Notes: generated by a model from the letters alone, not told the origin. 64,000 bases of DNA from Ziziphus jujuba (GCF_031755915.1 NC_083380.1:12524001-12588000); one strand, 5' to 3'. Counted from the first letter of the stretch, positions 33,030 to 45,889 are shown. Made by a program: numbers and translations.

Positions 33030-34553
33030 TCATGTATCTGGTTTTTCAATCTCCTTGTTAACCTGTGGTGGCTCTGTAGCATCTTCTTTGGTTGGCTCAT
33101 TCTCTTTGGATGATTCTTCATCCATCTCCTTAGCAGCTTCTGCTTCTTCCTGTTCTTCCTTGGCTTCTTCAAGAGCTTGAATCAAGTTTGCTAGACACTT
33201 CTCAGGATCATCCAGTGGGGATTTGGGCATGAGATTCTCTGCAACATCAGCAGGAGTGACCTTAATCTCCCCAATCAACTTTTCAACTGTATCAAACATT
33301 TGATGATTCTCAAGGTTCAAGTAGTTCTTAGCAAGAACTTTGAACCCTTTGAAACTGCAATAAGACAGCTCAATATGCTTGTCCATCCTACCCCTTCTTA
33401 TCAGTGCTGGGTCCAATTTCTCCACATAATTGGTGGTAAAAACAATCAGCCTCTCACCCCCACAAGAAGACCAAAGCCCATCAATGAAATTCAACAGCCC
33501 TGAAAGTGTCACTCTGCTGCTGCTATTCCCTTCTTCTTTTGGTTCTTTCCTTTCTTTGTTGGACTTGTTCTCAACTTCAGCACCAGATTTCTCTGATTTC
33601 TTGTTCCTCTGACCTGTAAGATCAAGTGAGCAATCAATATCCTCTATCACAATTATAGACTTACAGGTCGTCTCAATCAAAAGCTTTCTGAGCTCTGTGT
33701 TGTCCTTCACGGCAGTGAGTTCAAGATCATAAACATCATAGCTCAGCAGATTAGCCATTGCAGCAATCATGGTTGATTTCCCTGTGCCTGGTGGCCCATA
33801 AAGTAGATACCCTCTTTTCCAAGCTTTCCCAATCCTTGCATAGAAATCTTTGCTCTTGCTAAATGTCAACAAATCTTCAATGATCTCCTGCTTCTTCTCT
33901 GGTTCCAATGCCATTGTTTCAAAAGTTGCAGGGTGTTCAAACACAATGTGACTCCACATGGTCTGCTTGTAACTTGGCCATTTATAACCTGGACTGTTTG
34001 TATAAAGCTTCCTCTGCCTGTTTCTCAGCCTAATCTCCCTCCCTTCCCTCAGAACATGCTCCAGATACGTAGCTGTGATCATTTCTCTGTACTTTCTGTG
34101 GAATGTGAGCTTGTAAAACTTCTTCTCCTGCTCTGGATAGTAAGTCATTGACATTGATCTTGAAGGAGACAAAGCTTTGTTCAAAACCCACCACACTTTT
34201 GCACCTTGAAATTCATCAGTCACTCTCTCGTACTCTTCCATACTCAAAACCAAGTTCCTGCTGTCTTTACCCATCTCTGCTTTCAGTCTCTTTGCGCTCT
34301 TGGATGTGTTGGAACTGAGATAGGCTTCAACAGCAGCATAAGCTTCACTGCGCTTGAGCCTGTCACCTGAGAATTCATGGATGGAAATTCGAATGTAAGG
34401 ATAGAAATAGCCCATGAACCTGTGAGTGTATTTCTCAAAGAAGCGGCGGATCTCATAAGGACAATACTGGCGGACTATAGCCCAAATGAACATGAAACTG
34501 GCTATGGTGGAACCCATAGTCGTCCACATCTCGGCCATTGTTGCAGGCACCAT
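33030..34553 (-). CDS. AAA-ATPase, plant BCS1-like/ASD type (copy H)
   Basis: Intact single-exon gene of 507 residues. It shows IASFMFIWAIVRQYCPYEI (anchor, residues about 16-32), AAA_assoc features SEAYAAVEAYLSS and EFQGAKVWWVLNK, Walker A GPPGTGKST near 252, Walker B IIVIEDIDCS, FTTNYVEKLDPALIRRGRMD, and an acidic Glu/Lys tail ending IEKPDT. The start MVPATMAEMW lies about 40 codons downstream of the point where A and C start. The extra N-terminal piece of the paralogues would fall in the homopolymer region at 34555-34632, where no matching frame is seen; either this copy starts later or the true start is obscured there. The catalytic motifs are complete. It is the last ATPase of the array. 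Confidence 0.9.
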   Translation of the reverse strand: MVPATMAEMWTTMGSTIASFMFIWAIVRQYCPYEIRRFFEKYTHRFMGYFYPYIRISIHEFSGDRLKRSEAYAAVEAYLSSNTSKSAKRLKAEMGKDSRNLVLSMEEYERVTDEFQGAKVWWVLNKALSPSRSMSMTYYPEQEKKFYKLTFHRKYREMITATYLEHVLREGREIRLRNRQRKLYTNSPGYKWPSYKQTMWSHIVFEHPATFETMALEPEKKQEIIEDLLTFSKSKDFYARIGKAWKRGYLLYGPPGTGKSTMIAAMANLLSYDVYDLELTAVKDNTELRKLLIETTCKSIIVIEDIDCSLDLTGQRNKKSEKSGAEVENKSNKERKEPKEEGNSSSRVTLSGLLNFIDGLWSSCGGERLIVFTTNYVEKLDPALIRRGRMDKHIELSYCSFKGFKVLAKNYLNLENHQMFDTVEKLIGEIKVTPADVAENLMPKSPLDDPEKCLANLIQALEEAKEEQEEAEAAKEMDEESSKENEPTKEDATEPPQVNKEIEKPDT

Positions 34554-34554
34554 T

Positions 34555-34632
34555 TTTTTTTTTTTTTTTTTTTTGGAGCTTGATGGGGGGTTTTTTTTTT
34601 TTTTTTTTTTTTTTTGGGGGGGGGGGGGGGGG
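34555..34632. repeat. Homopolymer cluster upstream of copy H
   Basis: A T tract of about 20, GGAGCTTGATGGGGGG, a second T tract of about 24, then 17 G, all directly before the start codon of copy H. It could be real low-complexity DNA or a mis-assembled or poorly called stretch. Confidence 0.85.
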
Positions 34633-36013
34633 CTCTTTTTGGTGTATTTTCTTAAGCCAAAAGCAAGGCTTTTTTCATGGCTTTTTGGGTGTTTTTCAAA
34701 TCAACGTGAAGGGAAAAGAGAAGCTAGAGTAGGTAGAGAATAAGGGAAGAATGAAGTTTATAAGCGAGCCACACAAACCACGCAAAATTATATGTGCGCG
34801 TGTGTGTTTGTGTATATATATATATATATATGTATGTATATATAAATTCTTTATGAAATAGAAAGTAAAACCCAAAAAGAAAGGAAAAACATACATAAAA
34901 TCCCAAACAGGAAAAACATACATAAAATCCCAACCAAGAAAAAAGCGTAAAAGACTAATCCTCCTAAAGAGAAGAGAAAATAAAGTTAGTAGGACTAAAT
35001 TTAATCATATTTTTATTAATGTAAAGAGGAATTAAAGCGAACACCTGGTAGCCATTGTTTTGTGGGCTGAAAATTTTGGGTTGGTGGGGACGACGTGGAA
35101 GGTGGTCCAAAAGCTTGGCAAAAAAAAAAAAAAACTCGCATGGAAGGTGACTAATCCAAGCTCAAAAAAGGCCATCCATTCGACACGTGGCCTCCACATA
35201 ATAAAGAAAAGTGGGAACCGATGTATGTATCAGAACCAGCTGCACAGAATTTCTGCGCATTGGATTGGATTGTAGAAAAAGATTGATTGCATAAACAAAG
35301 TGACAAAATTCTCTCGAAGGGGTTTTTGTGGGCTCCTTTGTATTCTATAATGCAAGTGTTTGTCATTTCCTTTATTGGGTATTTGTTACTACTTTTGGTT
35401 TCCATTTTGACAAAACAATATGTTTCCTAAACCATGTTTTCACTCTTTCTTTCCAATCTTCAAATTGAAATTTGAAAACTTTTTAACACATATGACCAGA
35501 CCTAATCCTTTTTTTAAGATTTTAAACTCTATAATAAATTCAGATAAGGGAATCAAATTCCATGCCCTATATCCATCAATATGATCCATTTGTTAATACC
35601 AATTAGGTATTAATCATCGAGTCAGAACTTTTGTTTTGATTCGTAATTTTTTTTGCAGAGAATACGCGTGTTTTTCCCATTTACAATAAAGTACTCATGC
35701 AATATGGTTGAGGTTACAATATGGTTGAGGTTTCTTTTATCTTTATTTTATATTTGAGCATTTGTTTATTTAAGAAAAAAAAAAGAAAACAAAAAGACAT
35801 TTTAGTATGGAAAGCTGAACTTTTCAATAAAGTGCTAAGGATTAGGTCATGTCAGAAAGAACCATAAGTTGCGGAAACCATTTGGCATGAATTGGTCATT
35901 TTCATCTGCTGTGGGTTAAAGAAGATGACGAAACGGTCCAGCCATGGATATGTCACTCACTTGCCCTTGCGGTTATGATTGCCTAAGTACATTCTTTTAT
36001 CATATTCCTTGTC

Positions 36014-36049
<36 letters not shown>

Positions 36050-37807
36050 TTTTAAGATTCATGGAGTTTTTTTTTTTTTGGGCTAAATAATTCATAGAGG
36101 AATATTTGCAATAATGCAGTGCCCATAAAGTCATAGATGGTCATGTCAATTGGTTGGTAATTGATCATTGCTCCCAATCTACTAGTACTGTAAGTTTGTT
36201 CAATGAATTATATAAAGGATTTGATATTGAATTGTACTTGAAAAAATGGGGTTGGGAATTTGTCATTCCAATTTTGTAAGATACTGTCTAGTTCCAGTAC
36301 TACAACACTACGAAGTTTGACATCCAAATAGTAACATAAAAATAGTATAGTATAATATTAGATAATATTCAATGCCAAAATGGGGATTCAAGGTTTACCC
36401 TTTTGCCAACAAGGTACAAATCAAAGCAAGCATGAATCTTCTTTTAAGATAATTATATTTGCATGGATAAGAAGGAATGTCCTTCTTGTAATCACTTTAA
36501 AAAATTATTATACTTTTTTTAGTTTTATCTCCAATCATATCGAAAATTTAGATTAATATCAGTAGTAATTATTATTATTTGAATTATTTTTTTAAAAAAA
36601 ATATTATAATTAGGTGATATTTTATAATACATTGTTTATCAAAGTCTCGAGCAATAATTGGGGTCAACATTTTTAGGTTTTGTATTTGTGAGAAATGAGG
36701 TTGATGATGTTGATGAGCTTACAATAATGCATGAGAAGATGTCAATCTTCGCTAAATTCACTATAAATATTAAAGAATTGAAATATATACTCATGAGAGC
36801 GAGTGAACAACCGAAAATAAAGCTACCTTAAGTCAAGATCAAGTCTCTTTCTCAATATGTCAAAAACTATTGACCAAAATTATTGGTTGTAGCTTTTTAA
36901 AGAATAGTATAAGCATATCATATGGTGGGAGGATTGGAACTAACTTTAGTCATTGACTAATATTCCTTTCTAGAAAAACTATACATTTTCTTTTTGTTTT
37001 GGATAAAGATTCAAACTTTTGGATGTTGCAATGAGGAACAGTAGCTTTGTTACTATTACTCCAACAAAAACTTCTAAACTTACAATAATTTTAGCATTGT
37101 GCAAATCATATCAAGAAACTTGTACTGAATTTGTGTTTCTAAATTCTACCTTGCTATCATATATTAATCAAGAGCACCTTTTGCTTATTCTCTAACATTT
37201 ATAATATTATCAATTTATCATGCTATTCTTCTTTTGCAGCTTTTTTATATAACCCATCTTATGAATTATTGGTGCCAATTTTGTGTCCAATAATTGTACT
37301 ATCTAATCTAAAGATGGAAAAAAAACAAAAAACAAATTATGACATGCTCACATTGGTTCATTATTAATTTGATATATTTTTTTTTCATTAATTTTTAGTT
37401 TACATTTATAACCATGAAAAAGAAATTCATCGTTTTCTATATTTTAGATAGCTATCAAATTATGATCAAAAAAATAAATAAATAAAAAATCCATTAACAA
37501 AATAGTTAAGGTGCGGGCAAACCAGGCCCATAAAAACGAACTACTAACAACCAAACAGGCCCATAATACAACAATAATATAAAACTGATAATTCATGAAA
37601 TGACCATATTGCCCCTTAATTCGCTAAAAGTAGGCAAGAAATGAAGAATTCCATCCGACAAAAATAAAATATAATTCAATAAATTATAAAAACAAGAATT
37701 GAAAGCCACCTGAAATTCCAGAAACAGAAAACAGAGACAGTCAGAGACAGAGAGTTTTGGCGGGGGTGGGTTGGTGGGGTCCATCATCATCATCAATCAT
37801 CATCAAT
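34633..37807. other. Intergenic stretch between copy H and the TFIIB-like gene
   Basis: No gene is seen in 3.2 kb. It holds a 26 bp direct repeat (34883-34908 and 34910-34935), a (TA)n run at 36018-36046 and a TATA/TGTG-rich patch at 34797-34843. The last 100 bp are the 5' UTR side of the TFIIB-like gene. Confidence 0.6.
34883..34935. repeat. 26 bp tandem duplication
   Basis: GGAAAAACATACATAAAATC and the next six bases occur twice with one spacer base and a change at the last bases. Confidence 0.85.
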
Positions 37808-40583
37808 ATGAATGAAATGACGGATTTGCCATGCCGAAACTGCAACAGACCCACTGAGTTGGTGTTGGACCACTCCGCCGGCGACACCACCACCTGCTCC
37901 GAATGCGGTCTCATCCTCCTCCACACTCCCTCCACCACCACCACCAACGACAACTCCGGTAACGATCACCCCGTTCCTGTCGTCCCCGGTACCCTCGGCA
38001 GTCTCTCCACCGCCATTGCCAAACCTACCGCCGGAACTCCCTCCGATCAGCCTCCGTCGGTCGGGAAATGGCAGAACCGTGAGCGTCACCTTGTGGACGC
38101 CTTCGGTTCCATCACCGCCATGGCTGATAGGTTTTCATTTTTTTTCTTTTTTCTTTTTTTTTTTTTTCAAAAAAGATTTCTTACATCTGTCATGTTCTTT
38201 GTTTGTTAGTGTACGTGGGTTTGAAGGAAAAAGTGAAACTGAAAAAGTTTGGAATTTTTGTGTGTGCGCGCGTGTGTGTGTGTGTGTGTGTGTGTGTGTT
38301 TACCTTTTGCGATTTTCTCTTTTTTGTGTAGAGAAATGGTGGGAATCAATTTTTTTATGAAGGAATGGTAAATGGATATGGACATTTAGCTCAAAATGAT
38401 TTATTGAATTTGCTGGATATCTCATTTTGTGAAATGATTGTTTTTGCTAAATCAGTGTAAGCCACTCACATTTACAACTAAAAATAGTGGACTCGAGCAA
38501 TCAGGATGAAGAGAAATTACTGTAAATGCTCATTTTTTAATGATTTATCATTTTAGAGTATTATTAACAATGTTTGAAAATGGATTCCATGATATTCTGA
38601 ACTTTTGTTCGTACATGGGAATTGACCATTGTAGACATGAATTTATGGTAGGAATTTTTTTTTTTATTATTATTATTAATATGGAGATACATGTGTTAAT
38701 TCGAAATCGAAAATTTACTGTATGAATTAAATGGTCGCTTTATGAAAGTTTATTTAATGCTTTCCAAATTTAAGGTGCCACCAAAGGAAGAATATGTCTC
38801 TCAGTAAATAAACATATATGATCATGTATTTTGGAATTTTTTATTTTTTTTAAGGAAATTTTTGTGTTGGCTTATTTATGTTTAGCATATTACAATATCA
38901 GAAAAAGTGTCAATTGCACATGTAACTTATGCAATTCCTGGATGTTTCAGGTTGGGACTCGTCACAACCATTAAGGTACATAACAGTTACTCTCACTCAT
39001 CTAAGTTTTGTTGTATCATACTTAGTTCCTCAAAAATAAAAATAAGTATTTAGGATTTTTCTATATGCTCTCATATTCATGACATTTTATGCTTGTGGAT
39101 TGCTAGTAAGTTGCTAACTGTTTCTACTTTTAAAAGTGTTTTTGGCACTATACGTAGATGATTCCTATCTCAAGGATTAATCTGTTTCATTTTCTGATGA
39201 TTCCCAATCTCAAGGATCGAGCCTATGAAATGTATGAGAAGATGGAAGATCAAAAATGTCTTAGATCCCGAAATCAAGAAGCAGTTTTGGCTGCTTGCCT
39301 CTACATTGCATGTCGACAAGAAAATAAGCCCCGTACTGTGAAAGGTAGAGATTCATTTGGTATTAGTTGTCTTGTGATCACTTTTGTGTGTGTTTTGTCC
39401 ATGCACTCAACAATGTCATAGATGTATCTTTAGGACAGCCCGATCGGCAATAACCACTCATGATAATTCCTACATCCTAGGTTCGGTAGAGCCTAGTAAT
39501 TAAATCTCCCTACCCAATTTATTCCCTACCCAATTTATCAAAAGAAGTACATATACGTGTGTATATATATATATATATATATATATTTACACACCATGTT
39601 ACATATGAATTATACATCTTATTTGAATTAGAAATATGTTCAATAATCAATGGAGCCACCAAGAAAGATTTTGGCCGTGCAAGGGAATTCATCTTGAAGC
39701 ATATGGAGATTGCGAATGGTAAATCAGTAGGAATGAGAACCATTCATGCTGGGGACTATATGGTGAGTTTTCTAATCTGTTAGAACTTATTTTCCTCGTT
39801 CACCTGACGACATATACAGTATCAGTGGCGTTTTCTTATTTACATGTAACTGTGTCACATTGTGTTGGTCATGATGCTTTAGCATGAATACATAGTTTCC
39901 ATTTTCAACCTGTAGAGGCGGTTCTGTTCCAATCTTGGAATGACAAATCAAGAAGTTATGGCTGCTCAAGAAACAGTGCAGAAATCTGAGGAGCTTGACA
40001 TAAGGTTAGTTTTTATTTTGATTATACAACGGAATGGAAAATTGAAGTTTTTTATTTTTTCCCTTATGTATCTACTATTCCATAGTAATGAAGAAGTAAT
40101 TAACAATGGCCCAAGCGCACTTTACAGATGTATTGGGTGCTTCTCACACCACCACATAGTTTGATTGTCTTTGTTTTTGCATTCTTAGTATCATAGACAT
40201 TTCATGCTTTTCATGAGTATCAATTTTGTTTATGGTACCAACTACCAAATTATTTGTTTCTTTATCTGTTTTTCTGTAACCTTTTTCAGGAGGAGCCCAA
40301 TATCAGTGGCAGCAGCTGTTATTTACATCATAACTCAACTATCAAACGACAAAAAGCCTCTGAAAGGTTAAGAGAACCTGAGAATCATGATTGCCATTGT
40401 CTCTTTCAAAACACAGTTATAAATAATAAATTTCCATTGTTTGAAGCAGATATTTCAATTGTGACCAGAGTGGCCGAAGGGACCATCAAGAGTTCCTACA
40501 AGGATCTTTATCCTCATCTAACCTGGTTAATCCCAAGCTGGTTTGCTATGGAGGAAGATATCAAGAATCAATTTGGCCCCTAA
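37808..40583 (+). CDS. TFIIB-like general transcription factor
   Basis: Seven exons: 37808-38130, 38951-38975, 39215-39344, 39632-39762, 39916-40004, 40290-40366 and 40450-40583. They join in frame to 302 residues. TFIIB links TBP/promoter DNA to RNA polymerase II in the nucleus. The N-terminal zinc ribbon has Cys 9, 12, 30 and 33 (CRNC...CSEC). Two cyclin-like repeats follow: [14 protein letters not shown]...[18 protein letters not shown] and [11 protein letters not shown]...[15 protein letters not shown], ending in [13 protein letters not shown]. Length fits plant TFIIB (about 312). The stretch between the ribbon and the first repeat (residues about 37-75) is Thr/Pro/Ala-rich and lacks the conserved B-reader and linker motifs. 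It could be a specialised TFIIB paralogue rather than the main copy. A (GT)n tract sits in intron 1. Confidence 0.88.
38264..38300. repeat. (GT)n microsatellite in intron 1
   Basis: A GT/GC-rich dinucleotide tract in the first intron of the TFIIB-like gene. Confidence 0.9.
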
Positions 40584-42313
40584 ATCGTCGAAAGGCTATA
40601 ACATTATACTATATGGACAATTTAATTCATAACATTTTGCTGTATTTCTCATCTAGACAATGATAGTTTTAAAAAATCTTTTATCCCTTCTTTTTTATTC
40701 TCATGTAAATAGAATAGTTAAGGTATATATACCTTCTTGTTTGTGTCAATAGGAAGTTATAGATGAAGGAACTATATCTGTGTGTATCTGCTCCAATGGT
40801 CCAACACCCTGCAGCCATTAATCTTGTTTTGGGCCAAAACTTTGAAATTATGTGAGCACAACATAAGCACACCCTCCAAAATCAAAATGAATGAAAAATA
40901 TATGGGATGGTTTTGAGTCTTTTTGATTCAAAAAGCCTTCTGGTGGTGTTGTTGAACTGAAGTTTTATATTATGGCAACAGAAACTGCTTTTGAAGACTG
41001 TTTTACCTTTGCATTTAGTTACAACATGGAATACAATCAGCTTTTAGCGAACTTAATTATTAAATTTATTTATTTATCATTGACTGTGATCATTGTATTT
41101 TGCATAAAACTTCTATATTTTAACTGGCATTGAGAAAGGAGTATCAAGTGTGGCTAGGGAAATTAGCTGGGGATAGTGGGGTTTTGTCCTTTTTTTTTTT
41201 TTTTTTTTTTTTCTTCCCTTCAACTCTGTAGTTTCAGACAATTAATAAAAAAATATTTCAATGGCAAAACAACAACAACAACAATAACAATAATTAATTA
41301 TTTTATCTGATAGCAGAATAATTCATAGAATTCATCAACCTTAAGCCACTAACATATGAATTTGTCGTTTTATATATTCTCTAATATTTATTAAAAATTT
41401 CATAGGGTAGCATAAACTTTGAGGAAAAGGAAGATGGAGAAGGAAGAGAAAAAGAAAGACGAAGATTAAAAAATTAGTACATTTCATTTCCCAGTTCATT
41501 ATCATCTCAACAGTCAGGAGTGGAAAACATTTTTATAAAAAAATAAATAACAATAATAACAAGTGAATATATTTTCATTTCTTCGTATTAATTATGGTAG
41601 TTGCTTATATGCATTTCCATGTATTAACTCACATATTGGTTACATAAAATACTTTTTCCCATTATTATACCGTCCCAACACATAACACAAACCCTAAATT
41701 GGATGTCAACTCAAAATTGGTAGTATCAAAGACTATGCAATTGAAACCAAAAAACAAAAAATGGAGCATGTAGTTGTTACAAAGAATAAAATTTCTCTAA
41801 TTACAACGTCTAATATCCATCTCATTGAAGCTCACTAAAGATTGTCCAACATGGATTGGACTTATTTATATATGAAATAATGCCGGCAGCTGAAAAGAAA
41901 CAACTCTCTGAGAAACTTAAAGTACAAGTAAACAGTAGAGACAAAAAGAAAGAGACAAAAAGAAAAAGAAACATTGAAACACATCGGCCCAAATCTAAAA
42001 TGTTTTTCTACTTCATTATCTTCTGTGCTGTGATTCTGATGCAAAATTTAGTACTCTATCTACACATTCTAAGCCACCTTTATCATCATCCTCCAGCCTC
42101 AAGATCAAAAGAGGAGTGAAAAAAAAAAAAAAAAAAAGGCAAAAAGGAAAGGGCAAGAAACAATGAATGAAATTGAAAGGCAATTTTGTACAGACCCGGA
42201 TAAAGATCAGTCAACCTTCACAGAATATACATTATAAGATGCTATGACTGCAAAACTTTTTTCTCCATATTCATTCTCAGATTTCTCCACGGTGGTCGAA
42301 AACATCATAATCA
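40584..42313. other. Convergent intergenic region
   Basis: 3' flank of the TFIIB-like gene (left) and, on the right, the probable 3' UTR of the galactosyltransferase (to about 42000). T tracts at 41190-41211 and A tracts near 42120-42137. No other gene is seen. Confidence 0.6.
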
Positions 42314-45300
42314 TCATCTCATATTACAGCAATGTGGCCTTCCCTGCGTCTGCAATTTATCCCACATGCAGAGCATCTGTCTCGGAGACTGGTAATGTGC
42401 TGTCAAATAATCTTCTATGCAACCAAACTGGCAGAACTTCAAGCTGTGGAGATACTCTACTGGGTTTGTCCTGTTGAATTTTTCTACCCACATTCCCATA
42501 CTTACATCTTCCATTTTAAATAACTGCAAAAAGTGAAACATTTTTAGGTATCATTGCATATATTAGATGAGAGAGTTGATGGAGAGCAAAATAACATTTC
42601 TTACCCTCAATTTACGTGCTTCAAACTCAGATGCGATGAATTGTGCAATGTCAGATGATAGAATGTAACCTGGTCCATTTGCGTAAGGTGGATAATCTTC
42701 TTCAGGCCACTCCTAAAACCACCAACAAATAGGTTCAAGATAATATCATAATGGAAAAGTGCATGAAGTTACCACAGCCATAAGATACAAAAATAAATAC
42801 TGTCTGAGAAGGCAATAACTGAGACTACAATAAAATAAAGCCAAGGCTTTGGGGAAGAAGATGAAACATGAGCACACACTACTGAAATTATACCCACAAG
42901 ATCTACCGGTCAAAACCCAATTTCTAGAATTTTGATTTAAGCAATTGAAGTTACCAAACTTCTGGACCAAAACAAATAATGAAACAAGTATATGATAGCC
43001 TACCAGTTGATAGGCCTGAATTCATGTGTGTGTGTGTGTGTGTGTGGAGGGGCACTAGCATGGGTTACATAGAGCGAATTCAACAATATCAACTAAAACA
43101 AGAAAAAAGATTATTGAATGAATAAGCCAAAAAATAGTTGGGGCCAAATAGAATAAACAAATAAACAGAGCAATAACGATCAAAGGATGCATCATTAAGC
43201 TTACACACACCTCATACGTCACTGCCCATTTACCATAGCGCAGGGGCTTATGGTAGTAATTTATGTTTCCCACATACAAACTTCTACCCTCGGGCACTTT
43301 CTTTGCTTCATCAATAACTGCATCCACTCTTACAAATGTGTCATCATCACACTTCATAATATACTTAGCAGACATTCTGCGAACCTGGAATACAAGCAAC
43401 ATCATTATATATAGTTAATATCTGAACTGTAGTAAGCAATCTACCATCTTCAAGTGTATTACTTCCACAACTCACCCCATACTCGCAAATTGCAACAGTT
43501 TTCAAGACGACGAGGTCATAGTTATCCATGTAAGGTACTATAACAATATCACCAAAAAATTCTGCTTCTTTCCTTAACTCAACGTTCACTTCCTTTCTAG
43601 CATGCTGTTGTAGTATCAAGTCAAAAGTTAACTTCCATGTCTGTACATTGACCACATCAAATTCAACTGCTAGAATTGCTGCCACTTACCAGTGCTACAA
43701 AGAAACGAGCTACCACATTTGACGATCTGATAAGCCTGTGCTGCATCCAAGACTTCCTAACTGCCATCCGCTCAGAAAAATGGTTGCCTGCAGAAAGAAT
43801 ACCAATGAAGAGCTCGACCTCCCCATCAGGAAGAGGGGGGGCAACCCATCTGCTTGACAGATCAAGATGCTGTTGTGGAGCATAACTAGGATGTGATGTG
43901 GGCAAAGAGGCAGCAAAGACTGAGTGGACATCAACATCACCATTCACTGATAGACCAGTGGCATCCTCAAGAGTAAATCCCTGTTGATATTATCAGAAAC
44001 TTTTAGAAAACATCCACATTCCTCACGAGATCAAAAGGTTAACGAAATGGTACTCACAGTGCGATAAGGAAAAGAGGTGACATGCCTCCCATCAACATTA
44101 ATATGATAACCCTCGAACCCAGCACTAAGAGTTAAAACAAAAAGTTTATCCTCCGCAAATGGGAATGGCCAGTCAACTGTCACCTTTTTGGTTCGGCCGA
44201 TTAACCTGCTTAACCACCATGTTGCCTTGGACTCCTCTAGGCGACCATTGTCATCACGAATCCACTTCTCACACTTCACCTGATCATCAACTAAAGCCAG
44301 TAATAAAGAATTACTACATTTAAGATGGATGAACTTAAGAATCTTAAGAAGAAATAGCCAACAATCAGAACAACCAAACAAAATAAGAGCAAGGCAATAA
44401 AATCTTAAAAAAATAAAATAAAAGACAATAGCCATAGCTCATATGTGAATCTCATATCCCATTACAGCCTAAAAATCCAAGAAGTTACAAAAAAATATCC
44501 AATGAAAACCCATGCGCTTAAAACTTAGTACTTACATAATATACATATAACATAGTGTTTTAAACTGATTTTCTTTTTTCTGGGCTACTTACAAAACCCC
44601 TGCAAGAACAAATTATCAAATTGCTTACAAGCTTTTCATTGGACCTTAGATTTCCATGAGTTATTAATATCCCAACAGAATAAAGCAAATATCTTTACCA
44701 TATTAAATATTTCAATTCCGAGGCAACATGAAAAATAAAACCAAAATTCAAAACTTTAGACATGTGATAGAAAAAGCAATAAAAATCTCAACCCATCATC
44801 ACTTACCAGTTTCTTCATCAGCCCTGGATTTCCACCCTTCACACCTTTGGGCAGACCCCCACTGCATCCTATAGCAAGTGTTTTGCTCAATCACCGGCTG
44901 ACCGCTCCAATCCCCTTTCAATCTCGGATTGAAATGCAAAATCCTGGGTGGGTCTTCACCATCTACAGTCTTCAACCCCTGCAACTCGATCTTGAACTGA
45001 GAAACCAACACCGTATCATCATCATCCTTGGTCATCGATATCTTCGCGTCGTGTTCTTCATGAGCCACACGAGGTTTCCCAACCAGAGTTATATGAGAGC
45101 CCAATGTAAGCCCACATGGAAGCACCATGACTCTGCCGCCGGCAGCAAACTCCGACCCAGTTAGCGAAACCGAATGCAGACAAGACTCCGATCGGTTCTC
45201 GACCTTTTCCGAATTGATTCTCACTTTCCCAGATTGTAGTTCCTTCCAGAACTTTTTCCCAACTTCCCAAGCAACCTTCGCCGACTTGTAAAGCTCCGTG

Positions 45301-45656
45301 GCACCGCTTTTGCTGTCCGATTCGAACATTTTCTGGTCGAATTTCAACCGAGAAACGACCATTTGGTCCGGTTTCCGACTCTGAGTTGGCTCATTCGAAT
45401 TCATAGAGACGCTTTCGAGGGGCCGAGTCGGAGCTTCTCTCTCTTCCAGCTCTTCCTCGATGTTAAGCCTGTTGGGCCGAGACAGGGACTCCTGTGAAAC
45501 GGCACTGAAACCAGCTCTGAAAACAAATGGGATTTCCACAGTGACCAAAACTAGATACAAAAGCCCAACACCGATCAGAATCTGAATCGATCTTTGCTTG
45601 CTCAGAGCCACAAACATATCGCACTTTTCCAATTTGCCTTTCTTCATCATCCTCAA
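42314..45656 (-). CDS. Hydroxyproline O-galactosyltransferase (GT31, GALT2/5/6-type)
   Basis: Seven exons on the minus strand: 45656-44807, 44290-44058, 43980-43690, 43604-43476, 43384-43211, 42712-42605 and 42523-42314. They join in frame to 664 residues, close to the family's usual 650-690. These Golgi enzymes add the first galactose to hydroxyproline of arabinogalactan proteins. Seen in order: a short cytosolic tail, a type II membrane anchor ([20 protein letters not shown], residues about 23-42), a stem, a galectin-like domain about 190-390 ([19 protein letters not shown]), then the GT31 domain with [10 protein letters not shown], the metal-binding KCDDDTFVR motif, [29 protein letters not shown] and EDVSMGMW. 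The ATG at 45656 is used; one at 45650 is equally possible. It probably retains activity. Which GALT number it corresponds to is not determined. Confidence 0.92.
43028..43046. repeat. (GT)n microsatellite in an intron
   Basis: A short GT dinucleotide run in the intron between exons 43211-43384 and 42605-42712 of the galactosyltransferase gene. Confidence 0.85.
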
Positions 45657-45819
45657 TCAATCTTCAATTAACAAAACCCACAAAATTTGAAGACGAAAAT
45701 AGCCAAAAAATCCAATCCCAGTACGGGAAAATTGTTGAAGAATTCGTACTTGGGTGTTGTTGCTCAACCTAACTCTCTTTCTCAATGGAAGAAGAAGAGG
45801 ATCAAAGCTTCCAGAATTA

Positions 45820-45889
45820 TAGAGAGAGAGAGAGAGAGAATTAGGGCCAGTAACTAGGAACTCAAACGCGTAGATATATATACATATTT

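Noticed and set aside
34486..34743. Phe/Gly-rich frames across the homopolymers before copy H
   Set aside because: They simply translate T and G tracts.
37793..38089. Gly-rich open frame on the minus strand
   Set aside because: Antisense of the Pro/Thr-rich exon 1 of the TFIIB-like gene.
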